A stretch of 24,870 bases of DNA from Rhodobiaceae bacterium (GTDB lineage: Bacteria; Pseudomonadota; Alphaproteobacteria; MED-G09), in NCBI GenBank assembly GCA_002704345.1, contig PAGD01000028.1:43360-68229 (forward strand), written 5' to 3'. The notes below the pieces were generated by a model, which saw nothing but the letters and a program-made list of their open reading frames with translations, was not told where the DNA came from and did no database searches. Of this stretch, positions 8,835 through 16,093 are shown one piece after another (position 1 is the first letter of the stretch; every line of letters starts with the position of its first letter). The position numbers and the translations under genes are program-made.

Positions 8835-9834
8835 AGAATCTGGTGAATCTGAAAAAAATAAACCATTTGTTTTAAGGTTTAAGGCACCACTTAAAGGCGA
8901 GACAATTGTTCATGATAAGGTTCAAGGAAATGTATCTTTTTTAAATGAAAATTTTGATGATTTTGTTATTCTAAGATCCGATTCTACCCCCACCTATATG
9001 CTATCGGTTGTTGTTGACGATCATGATATGAATGTATCACATATAATCAGAGGCGATGATCACCTAACAAATGCAGCAAAGCAAAAACAAATATATGAAT
9101 CTTTAAATTGGAAGGTTCCAGTTTTTTCACATATATCATTAATTCATGGAAGTGATGGCGCAAAATTATCAAAGCGGCATGGAGCTCTTGGAATCGATTC
9201 TTACAAAAAAGAAGGGTACCTTCCAGAGGCAATGAAAAATTACCTATTAAGACTTGGCTGGAGTCATGGAGACAAGGAAATTTTTTCTCAAGAAGAAATG
9301 ATAAAACTTTTTTCATTGAAAAATATTGGGAAATCGTCTTCTAGGTTAGATATTGAAAAACTAAAAAATATCAATAACCATTACATAAAAAATACTTACG
9401 AAAAGGATTTACTAGTAATAATAAAAAAGTCTGAAAAAACTCTTAGTAAAGTTCAAGAAAAATCAATTTTAAAAATTCTTCCTGAAATAAAAAAAAGCTC
9501 AAAAACAATCGTTGATATTATAGCCTCTCTAAGCTTTATAATTAAAGAAAGACCAATTAAACTAAATGAAGATTCAAAGAAGATTTTGACACTTGAGGCA
9601 AAAAAAAATATAGAAAAAATCAAAAAAATGCTTCAGACCCTTGATACTTGGGATACTTCTAATATAGAACAGTTATTAAAAGATTTTTCTATTTCTGAAG
9701 AACTTAAATTTAAAGATATTGCCCTTCCTTTAAGAGCAATACTGACTGGAACTTTAAGTTCACCAAGTATATATAATATACTTGATTGTTTAGGCAAAGA
9801 CGAAGTAATTAAACGTATAAATGATATTTTGTAA
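8788..9834 (+). CDS. gltX: Glutamyl-tRNA synthetase, C-terminal part (continues gltX in shifted frame)
   Basis: This frame continues GluRS after the A10 tract. Homology resumes at once with [13 protein letters not shown], the usual Y-D/N-G-x-W-R element; the first in-frame ATG is at 8821, but that is not a real start. It then shows [55 protein letters not shown] and the KMSKS-type loop AKLSKRHGA (from 9160), followed by the helical anticodon-binding domain. Catalytic motifs are split between the two frames (HIGH before the break, KMSKS after), so neither half would be active alone. Alphaproteobacteria often carry two gltX copies, and this could be either the discriminating or the relaxed (tRNA-Gln) form. 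gltA follows after 24 bases, probably in the same transcript. Confidence 0.85.
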   Translation, partial: KKNGLPIKYNGMWRNKESGESEKNKPFVLRFKAPLKGETIVHDKVQGNVSFLNENFDDFVILRSDSTPTYMLSVVVDDHDMNVSHIIRGDDHLTNAAKQKQIYESLNWKVPVFSHISLIHGSDGAKLSKRHGALGIDSYKKEGYLPEAMKNYLLRLGWSHGDKEIFSQEEMIKLFSLKNIGKSSSRLDIEKLKNINNHYIKNTYEKDLLVIIKKSEKTLSKVQEKSILKILPEIKKSSKTIVDIIASLSFIIKERPIKLNEDSKKILTLEAKKNIEKIKKMLQTLDTWDTSNIEQLLKDFSISEELKFKDIALPLRAILTGTLSSPSIYNILDCLGKDEVIKRINDIL

Positions 9835-9858
9835 TAATAATATAATAAAGGAATAAAT

Positions 9859-11157
9859 ATGTCAGATAAAAACTCTGAAAACGCAAAGCTAACAATTAAC
9901 AATGAAGATTTAGATTATAATGTTGATAAAGGTAGTATTGGTCCAGATGTAATTGATATATCTAAATTATATTCCGAAACAGGAAAGTTTACTTATGATC
10001 CTGGATTTACCTCAACTGCTAGTTGCAAATCAACAATAACATATATTGATGGTGAAGAAGGTGTTCTACTTTATAGAGGTTATCCAATTGAGCAACTAGC
10101 TGAAAAAGGTAATTATCTTGAAACATGTTACTTACTTTTAAATGGTGAGTTACCAAATCAGTCTCAATATAATGAATTTGATGATATTATAACTAATCAT
10201 ACAATGGTTCATGAGCAGTTAAATAGGTTTTTTACTGGATTTAGGCCTGATGCACACCCAATGGCTATAATGTGCGGTGTAGTCGGCGCTTTATCAGCTT
10301 TCTACCATGACTCAACAGATGTAAATGACGCTGAACAAAGAAAAATAGCATGCTTTAGATTAATCGCTAAAATGCCTACTCTAGCAGCTATGGCATACAA
10401 ACACTCCTTAGGTCAGCCCACAATTTATCCAAAAAATGAATTAAGTTACGCATCTAATTTTTTGAATATGTGCTTTGGTGTTCCAACTGAAGATAAAGAT
10501 GTTGACGAAACCCTATCAAGAGCTATGGATAAAATTCTTATATTGCACGCAGATCATGAACAAAATGCCTCAACCTCTACAGTAAGATTAGCCGGATCAT
10601 CAGGGGCAAACCCTTTTGCATGTATTGCATCTGGAATAGCTTGTTTATGGGGACCGGCTCATGGCGGAGCTAATGAAGCTTGCCTAAGAATGCTTGATGA
10701 AATTGGATCTGTTAAGAATATTCCAGAATTTATCAATAAAGCTAAAGATAAAAATGACCCTTTTAGGCTTATGGGCTTTGGCCATAGGGTATATAAAAAC
10801 TATGATCCAAGAGCAAAAGTGATGCAAAAAACTTGTCACGAACTATTAGATCATCTTGGATTAAAAAATGATCCTAAGCTTGCGATAGCAATGGAGTTAG
10901 AAAAAATAGCATTGGAAGATGAGTATTTCGTAGAAAAAAAATTATATCCAAATGTAGATTTTTATTCAGGTATCGTCATGAAGGCAATGGGATTTCCAAT
11001 GGAAATGTTTACAGTTCTATTCGCAGTTGGCAGAACTGTTGGATGGGTCTCTCAATGGGATGAAATGGTTGAAGACAAAAGTCAGAGGATTGGAAGACCG
11101 AGACAATTATATGTTGGAAACCCTGGTAGAGACTATCAAGATATAAAAAATCGGTAA
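9859..11157 (+). CDS. gltA: Citrate synthase (type II, hexameric)
   Basis: GltA condenses oxaloacetate with acetyl-CoA to give citrate, the entry step of the TCA cycle. The 432-residue length and motifs match the NADH-sensitive type II family of Gram-negative bacteria. The catalytic residues are His268 in [10 protein letters not shown], His309 in [14 protein letters not shown] and Asp367 in NVDFYSGIV, and the N-terminal beta domain reads [19 protein letters not shown]. Near the end, RPRQLYVG supplies conserved arginines. AAGGA at 9848-9852, six bases before the ATG, is one of the better ribosome-binding sites in the window, which fits a highly expressed enzyme. It is the last gene of the plus-strand block; lpxB ends one base away on the other strand. 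Confidence 0.97.
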   Translation: MSDKNSENAKLTINNEDLDYNVDKGSIGPDVIDISKLYSETGKFTYDPGFTSTASCKSTITYIDGEEGVLLYRGYPIEQLAEKGNYLETCYLLLNGELPNQSQYNEFDDIITNHTMVHEQLNRFFTGFRPDAHPMAIMCGVVGALSAFYHDSTDVNDAEQRKIACFRLIAKMPTLAAMAYKHSLGQPTIYPKNELSYASNFLNMCFGVPTEDKDVDETLSRAMDKILILHADHEQNASTSTVRLAGSSGANPFACIASGIACLWGPAHGGANEACLRMLDEIGSVKNIPEFINKAKDKNDPFRLMGFGHRVYKNYDPRAKVMQKTCHELLDHLGLKNDPKLAIAMELEKIALEDEYFVEKKLYPNVDFYSGIVMKAMGFPMEMFTVLFAVGRTVGWVSQWDEMVEDKSQRIGRPRQLYVGNPGRDYQDIKNR

Positions 11158-11158
11158 G

Positions 11159-12298
11159 TTAATTGCCTAAGATATTATAAATTGTTTCAGCAGCCTTCTT
11201 TGAAGGACTCATATAATTGTTTTCAATAAGACCTTTAAACTTTTGAAGATCTTTTTTTTGATTAAAATAAATTTTATCCTTTTTTAATATTTCAAGAACT
11301 GACTTTGAAATATTTTTTGGGCTACATCTGCTCTGAAGAAGTTCTTCAACAGAGGGTTTATTTAAAACCAAATTTACTAATGAAACAAACTTCACCTTAG
11401 CAAGTCTGCTAACAATGGACCAGGTAATAAAATCAAGTTTGTAAATCACAACCATTGGCGTTAGAGCTAATCCGAGCTCTAAAGTTACAGTTCCAGATGT
11501 TGCACAGGCAACATCTGCCTCTTTAAAAAGCAAAAACTTATCACTCTCATCTGAAATAAAAATGGCATTATCAAAATATTTATCAATTAGAGGTTTCTTT
11601 TTTTTATTAACAGGAATGACTAATTTTATATTAGGTATCTGTTTTTGAATTTCAATAAACGCAATTTTAAAAGGCTTAATATTTCTTTTTATTTCTGAGT
11701 CTCTACTTCCAGGTAAAAATATTAAAACAGGATCATCATTTACTTTGTATTTTGATCTAAATGTCTCTTCACTATTGATATTTATTTTGGGTATAACTGG
11801 ATGACCAACATAAGTTGTATTTAAACCATTATCATTAAAAAATTTACCTTCAAAAGGTAATATAGACAAAAGATGATTAAAATCTCGCGCCATTGATTTT
11901 ACTCTTTTTTGCCTCCAAGCCCAAACAGTTGGAGCAACGTAACAAATTATTGGTGATTTAAATAATTTTTTTCTTAATTTTTTAGCAACCCTATGATTAA
12001 AGTCAGGGCTATCTATTAAAATAACTATATCAGGATTTTTAAATAAAATATCCTCAACAACCTGATTAATTCGCCTATAAAGAGGTACTATTTTCAATAA
12101 CACTGGTATAATACCCATAATCGATAATTCATTCATTGGAAATAGAGATTTAAAGTTGAATTTTTCCATAAAATGGCCTCCAACTCCATGAATCGACATA
12201 TTAGGGTATAATTTTAATAATTCAGAAATAACCTCGCTTCCAATGAAATCACCAGACGGCTCTCCAGCAACAAGATATATAGCCTTTTCTTTTTTCAC
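11159..12298 (-). CDS. lpxB: Lipid-A-disaccharide synthase
   Basis: LpxB, a GT19-family glycosyltransferase on the inner face of the inner membrane, joins UDP-diacylglucosamine and lipid X into the lipid A disaccharide. The 379-residue protein shows the N-terminal VAGEPSGD (10-17), GVGG, IDSPDFNHRVAKK, the signature VAPTVWAWRQKR, ILPFEGKFF, YVGHPV, and in the nucleotide-sugar domain LPGSRDSEI and ATSGTVTLELGL. All are intact. It is the last gene of the minus-strand envelope block, 12 bases after lpxI, whose product makes one of its two substrates. Its stop is one base from that of the convergent gltA, leaving no room for a separate terminator. Confidence 0.95.
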   Translation of the reverse strand: MKKEKAIYLVAGEPSGDFIGSEVISELLKLYPNMSIHGVGGHFMEKFNFKSLFPMNELSIMGIIPVLLKIVPLYRRINQVVEDILFKNPDIVILIDSPDFNHRVAKKLRKKLFKSPIICYVAPTVWAWRQKRVKSMARDFNHLLSILPFEGKFFNDNGLNTTYVGHPVIPKININSEETFRSKYKVNDDPVLIFLPGSRDSEIKRNIKPFKIAFIEIQKQIPNIKLVIPVNKKKKPLIDKYFDNAIFISDESDKFLLFKEADVACATSGTVTLELGLALTPMVVIYKLDFITWSIVSRLAKVKFVSLVNLVLNKPSVEELLQSRCSPKNISKSVLEILKKDKIYFNQKKDLQKFKGLIENNYMSPSKKAAETIYNILGN

Positions 12299-12310
12299 TT
12301 TTATAAACCT

Positions 12311-13126
12311 TTAAATACCGTGAATAAATAAATTATTATCATTAGCAAAATCAATCATCTCTTTTTTATCAATAATGAAAGCTTTGTTTGATTGTAAAAC
12401 AATACCACTCAATCCAATTTCATTTATAAGCTTTAAAGTATTAATACCTACAGTCGGAAGATCAACTCTGGGATCCTGAATAGGCTTAAGAGTTTTCATT
12501 AAAAAACCCCCTTCTGGATTATCTATCTTAATGTTTAGCGCCTTATAAAGCATAAAATCAGTTCCATTAATATCCTCAATAGCAATAACTTTTCCATTAG
12601 CAACCAAACAGGCCTGGCCATTATCTTTTACTCCTACTTTCATGCAAGTTTCTTCTGCTAAACTAATATCATCTAGTGAGTTATTTCCGGGCAAAGTATT
12701 TGTAATTGTGCCTTTTGGCATCAAAATATCTTTTAAATAGATATCAGCGCCTGTTACTTTGATACCTTGAATAACTTCAATATAATTTATTATTGTTTTA
12801 ATGATTGATGCATCACCATTTTTTCGGACCTTAAATAATGAAAAAAATAATTTTAGCCCTGAAAAATCAGGAAATAATAAAAAAAAGTTTGGTATATGGG
12901 CCCCACCAATAATTACTAACTCAGTACAATAGTTTTTTCGAAGCATTTTCATAGCCGCTCCTATTTGGCCGAACCTTAGCCATTTATGAGGGAACTTCTC
13001 AATTTCTTTACTCGCAAGGCCTTTAATAGCAATTATAAAAACTTCTTTTCCTGAATCAGTTATTGACTGCGCAACTTTTATAGGGAGGATACCTTTGCCA
13101 GCATATATACCAATTTTTGAAACCAT
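12311..13126 (-). CDS. lpxI: UDP-2,3-diacylglucosamine diphosphatase, LpxI type
   Basis: LpxI hydrolyses UDP-2,3-diacylglucosamine to lipid X and UMP. It replaces LpxH in alphaproteobacteria and is unrelated to it, cutting at the other side of the pyrophosphate. The 271-residue protein begins KIGIYAGKGILP, typical of the N-terminal domain. The catalytic C-terminal domain has the hallmarks NGKVIAIEDINGTDFML (177-193) and KPIQDPRVDLPTVG (214-227), with Asp222 in the place of the acidic residue needed for catalysis in Caulobacter LpxI. It lies between lpxA (3-base gap) and lpxB (12-base gap), the usual place for the gene. The protein was once described only as DUF1009. Confidence 0.93.
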   Translation of the reverse strand: MVSKIGIYAGKGILPIKVAQSITDSGKEVFIIAIKGLASKEIEKFPHKWLRFGQIGAAMKMLRKNYCTELVIIGGAHIPNFFLLFPDFSGLKLFFSLFKVRKNGDASIIKTIINYIEVIQGIKVTGADIYLKDILMPKGTITNTLPGNNSLDDISLAEETCMKVGVKDNGQACLVANGKVIAIEDINGTDFMLYKALNIKIDNPEGGFLMKTLKPIQDPRVDLPTVGINTLKLINEIGLSGIVLQSNKAFIIDKKEMIDFANDNNLFIHGI

Positions 13127-13129
13127 AAT

Positions 13130-13921
13130 TTAACTTTCTGGAAGGCAGTAACTTCTGTTACCCTTCTGACTAACAAAATCAATTATGTCATCAACTACAT
13201 CTGATTGGATTTTTGTATTTTTTAAATTAACTATTCGTTTTTTAAATTCGCTTTCTTTTGGATCAAAAAGAATAGAGTAAGCTTCTTTTATTTTTTTTAT
13301 CTCAGCCTTATCAAAATTTCTTCGTCTTAATCCAGTTAAATTTAAACCCTCTAAAACAGCCCGATTACCTATTGCTAATCCAAAAGGGATCAAATCTTTT
13401 GTTAAAGCTGAAAAACCTCCTAAAAAAGAATAGGATCCAATTCTTGTCCATTGATGAACTGCAGATAGACCTCCAAGAATCGCACAGTTACCAACTGTAA
13501 CATGACCTGCAAGCATAACATTATTAGCAAAAACACAGTCGTTTCCTATCAAGCAATCATGTGCAACATGTGAACCAGCCATAAATAAATTATTATCGCC
13601 TATATCTGTTTCTAGCCCTCCTGCATTAGTACCAATATGCATAGTTACATGCTCTCTTATATTATTATTTTTTCCTATAATTAATTTTCCTTCTTCTCCG
13701 CTATACTTTAGATCTTGAGGGTCGCCACCTAAAACAGAGAAAGGTGATACCTTTGTTCCTTCACCTATTGTTGTTAGACCAGAAATAACAACATTTGATA
13801 AAAGAGAGACATTTTTTTTAATTACAACATCTTTACCAATGACACAGTAGGGTCCGACTTCAGCGCTTTTATCTATTTGAGCCGATGGATCAATAATTGC
13901 TGTTGAATGAATTAAGCTCAT
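13130..13921 (-). CDS. lpxA: UDP-N-acetylglucosamine O-acyltransferase
   Basis: LpxA starts lipid A synthesis by moving a 3-hydroxyacyl chain from acyl carrier protein to UDP-GlcNAc. The 263-residue protein is mostly a left-handed parallel beta-helix of hexapeptide repeats. The catalytic base is His121 in GSHVAHDC, equivalent to His125 of E. coli. Other family segments are GGDPQDLKYSGE (65-76), REHVTMHIGT, LGGLSAVHQWTRIG and LNLTGLRRRNF, after which the C-terminal helices begin. The start overlaps the fabZ stop by four bases (ATGA), so translation is probably coupled to FabZ, which draws on the same pool of 3-hydroxyacyl-ACP. Confidence 0.96.
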   Translation of the reverse strand: MSLIHSTAIIDPSAQIDKSAEVGPYCVIGKDVVIKKNVSLLSNVVISGLTTIGEGTKVSPFSVLGGDPQDLKYSGEEGKLIIGKNNNIREHVTMHIGTNAGGLETDIGDNNLFMAGSHVAHDCLIGNDCVFANNVMLAGHVTVGNCAILGGLSAVHQWTRIGSYSFLGGFSALTKDLIPFGLAIGNRAVLEGLNLTGLRRRNFDKAEIKKIKEAYSILFDPKESEFKKRIVNLKNTKIQSDVVDDIIDFVSQKGNRSYCLPES

Positions 13922-14385
13922 TTAGAATTCTCATCTAATCTTACAACCATTGCTGTGATACTTGCTTCTGCAACAAGATTATTATCAACATAGGCTTTTC
14001 CAAAAAACTGCCAAACTTCTCCTTTATTTTTCTCTTTAGAAATTTCCATTCTTAATTGATCACCCGGAAGAACTGGTTTACGAAATTTGGCTTTATCAAC
14101 CTTCATTAGATAAACGGAAAGACCATTTGTATCCCCCTCATACCCATAAACAACTAGAGCACTAGCAGTTTGAGCCATTGCTTCTATAATTAAAACACCG
14201 GGCATAATTGGATGTCCAGGAAAATGTCCTGGAAAGAAAGGTTCATTTATTGTTATATTTTTTATACCAACACAACTTTGGTTACTTACAATTTCTTCAA
14301 TCCTATCAACCAGCAAAAAAGGGTATCTATGAGGTATTAAGTCTAAAATTTCTTTTGCATTAATACTATTTTCTTTATTTGTCAT
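13918..14385 (-). CDS. fabZ: 3-hydroxyacyl-[acyl-carrier-protein] dehydratase
   Basis: FabZ dehydrates 3-hydroxyacyl-ACP in fatty acid elongation, competing with LpxA and LpxD for the same intermediates. The 155-residue hot-dog-fold protein has [13 protein letters not shown] (17-29) and the active-site stretch [15 protein letters not shown], with His54 and Glu68 at the same positions as in E. coli FabZ. The start overlaps the end of lpxD by 11 bases and has a good AAGGGAAG ribosome-binding site inside the lpxD 3' end. Its placement between lpxD and lpxA is conserved across proteobacteria and suggests joint control of lipid A and phospholipid supply. Confidence 0.96.
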   Translation of the reverse strand: MTNKENSINAKEILDLIPHRYPFLLVDRIEEIVSNQSCVGIKNITINEPFFPGHFPGHPIMPGVLIIEAMAQTASALVVYGYEGDTNGLSVYLMKVDKAKFRKPVLPGDQLRMEISKEKNKGEVWQFFGKAYVDNNLVAEASITAMVVRLDENSK

Positions 14386-15418
14386 TTTTTCTTCCCTTAG
14401 ATAATTTTCTAATACTTGAAAGATCTTTTTTCCATAGATCCAATTCCCTTATAGGAAATCCTGCCCATGTTTTTCCTGGAGGAAGGGTTTTACTCACTCC
14501 AGCCTTTGCAGCTATTTGAGAGCCTTTTCCTATTGTAATATGGCCAACTGCTCCAGATTTAGCTCCCATTACCACAAAATCTTCTAATGTTGTTGATCCA
14601 GCAAGACCAACCATTCCGGCAATTATACAATTTTCTCCAATTATACAATTATGAGCTATATGAACCATATTATCAATTTTAGTACCTTTTTTAATTACAG
14701 TATCTTGAATACTTCCACGGTCTATTGAGCAATTTGCACCTATTTCAACATTATCCTTAATCAAAACACGACCAACTTGGGGAATTTTTTTATGACCATC
14801 ATGAGACATAGCAAAACCAAAGCCATCTTGACCTATAGACGTTCCTTGATGAATTATAATATTATTACCAATAATTGAATGAGTTATTGTTACATTAGAT
14901 CCTATAAAACTATTAGAGCCTATCTCAACACCTTTTCCAATAACTGTATTGGAAGATATAGTAGAATTTTTTTCAATCACTACATTAGCGCCAATTACAG
15001 CACCTTCTTCAATAATTGAAGTTGGGTCAATTACTGCAGAATGATCAATACTATTATTTGATAAACTTTTCTCAAAACTCGAAGTACTTTTTGGAAAAAT
15101 TTCATTTGGATAAAAATGTTGAGAAATTAATGTAAAGTCCATATAGGGGTTACTTGAAAATATTAAATCAATATTTTCTGGAGCATAACCTTTATGTTCT
15201 TTTTTAATTAAACAAACTCTAGCTTTTGTTTTAGCAAGGTCGTCTTTATAAGAAAGATCTTGAAAAAAAGTTATTTCATTATCTCTAGCAAATTTTAGTG
15301 TTGAAATATCCTCTATGAGAATACTTTCATTCTCACAGGACAAATCACCATTAATAAGATTAGCGATATCTATTAAACTAAACGGTCCTGACTTTTCAAA
15401 AAATCTAGGGTCACTCAT
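14375..15418 (-). CDS. lpxD: UDP-3-O-(3-hydroxyacyl)glucosamine N-acyltransferase
   Basis: LpxD adds the second 3-hydroxyacyl chain, at the amino group, in the third step of lipid A synthesis. The 347-residue protein has the family N-terminal uridine-binding domain (about 1-105, with [17 protein letters not shown]) followed by hexapeptide repeats forming a left-handed beta-helix. [10 protein letters not shown] (195-203) and the catalytic region [14 protein letters not shown] (251-264), with His256 as the likely base, are intact. The C-terminal end [17 protein letters not shown] matches the family. It starts 15 bases after skp. LpxC, which acts just before it, is not in the window. Confidence 0.95.
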   Translation of the reverse strand: MSDPRFFEKSGPFSLIDIANLINGDLSCENESILIEDISTLKFARDNEITFFQDLSYKDDLAKTKARVCLIKKEHKGYAPENIDLIFSSNPYMDFTLISQHFYPNEIFPKSTSSFEKSLSNNSIDHSAVIDPTSIIEEGAVIGANVVIEKNSTISSNTVIGKGVEIGSNSFIGSNVTITHSIIGNNIIIHQGTSIGQDGFGFAMSHDGHKKIPQVGRVLIKDNVEIGANCSIDRGSIQDTVIKKGTKIDNMVHIAHNCIIGENCIIAGMVGLAGSTTLEDFVVMGAKSGAVGHITIGKGSQIAAKAGVSKTLPPGKTWAGFPIRELDLWKKDLSSIRKLSKGRKNDK

Positions 15419-15433
15419 TAATAAAAAAAACTC

Positions 15434-15973
15434 CTATTCGTCAGAAATAGTAACCTTTACATCTGGAAGTCTTTTATTAAGTTTTTTTACAACCTCAGCT
15501 GAAATATCTAATTTAGGATCACCAAAAAGTATAGCTTGCCTATCAAGTAAAACCTTAGCACCTTTTTCATTAACTAATTCAGTTAAAATAGGACTCATAA
15601 CTGAATCTATTGAAGATGAAGCCCTTTGAATAGCTTCTTGTATTTTTTGGACTTTAGCTTGAAGCTCAGATTGTTTACTCTCAGCCTCTGTTTGAAGCGC
15701 CAATAATCTCTCTTGAAAAACCTCTGGAGCAAGAAGTGTTTTGTCATCCTCTAGCTTTTTACCCTTTGCTTGGAGGTCTTTTGAAATACTATCACGAAGA
15801 TCAACCACCTCTTTATTAAGAGCTTCACTTTGTTTTCTAAGAGAAACACCTGATTTTGATTGAGATACCACATATTGTAAATTTACAATCAGAACATCTT
15901 CTGCCGCTTTAGCTGGTAAAGACAAAGACCCAACTACAAGAGCCATCGCAGCAATAATAAATGATTTTTTCAT
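15434..15973 (-). CDS. skp: Periplasmic outer-membrane-protein chaperone, Skp/OmpH family
   Basis: Skp holds unfolded outer-membrane proteins in the periplasm and hands them to the BAM complex. From the ATG at 15973 the protein has 179 residues. It starts with a signal peptide, MKKSFIIAAMALVVGSLSLP, with probable cleavage after AKA (21-23). An Ala/Lys/Glu/Gln-rich part (about 45-125) then forms the long coiled-coil arms, and a short beta segment (KVLLDRQAILFG) completes the body domain. This start is chosen because GGAGG (15979-15983) lies five bases upstream; a TTG four codons earlier would include that site and is rejected. It sits directly downstream of bamA, its functional partner, and ahead of lpxD. 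Confidence 0.92.
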   Translation of the reverse strand: MKKSFIIAAMALVVGSLSLPAKAAEDVLIVNLQYVVSQSKSGVSLRKQSEALNKEVVDLRDSISKDLQAKGKKLEDDKTLLAPEVFQERLLALQTEAESKQSELQAKVQKIQEAIQRASSSIDSVMSPILTELVNEKGAKVLLDRQAILFGDPKLDISAEVVKKLNKRLPDVKVTISDE

Positions 15974-15978
15974 ATTTT

Positions 15979-15983
15979 CCTCC
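15979..15983 (-). promoter_or_regulatory. Strong ribosome-binding site fixing the skp start
   Basis: GGAGG read on the minus strand, five bases before the ATG at 15973. It is the best Shine-Dalgarno match seen in the window and decides the start of skp. Confidence 0.85.
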
Positions 15984-15995
15984 AAATATCTATTG

Positions 15996-16065
15996 ATGTA
16001 CTTTAAACAAATATTAAATAATAATTATATCAAAAACATATACACTAATAACTGATAAAGTACAT
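15996..16065. repeat. 10-bp inverted repeat bracketing the candidate skp promoter
   Basis: ATGTACTTTA at 15996-16005 and its exact complement TAAAGTACAT at 16056-16065 are separated by 50 bases that include the candidate -10. The arms do not extend further in either direction. Function is unknown. Confidence 0.6.
16024..16032 (-). promoter_or_regulatory. Candidate extended -10 promoter for skp-lpx genes
   Basis: On the minus strand this reads TGATATAAT, a perfect TATAAT with the extended TGn element, about 50 bases before the skp start. No good -35 is visible at the usual distance (GTTATT at best), which extended -10 promoters can tolerate. The gap between bamA and skp is the longest in the envelope block, so an internal promoter here is plausible. 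In such AT-rich sequence the match could still be chance. Confidence 0.4.
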
Positions 16066-16093
16066 TAAGATACTCTAATAGTCTTTCTAATAA

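Noticed and set aside
15315-15629. Open frame of 104 codons on the plus strand across the lpxD start and skp end.
   Set aside because: It lies opposite two well-supported genes, has no family resemblance and no ribosome-binding site; it is a shadow of the coding strands.
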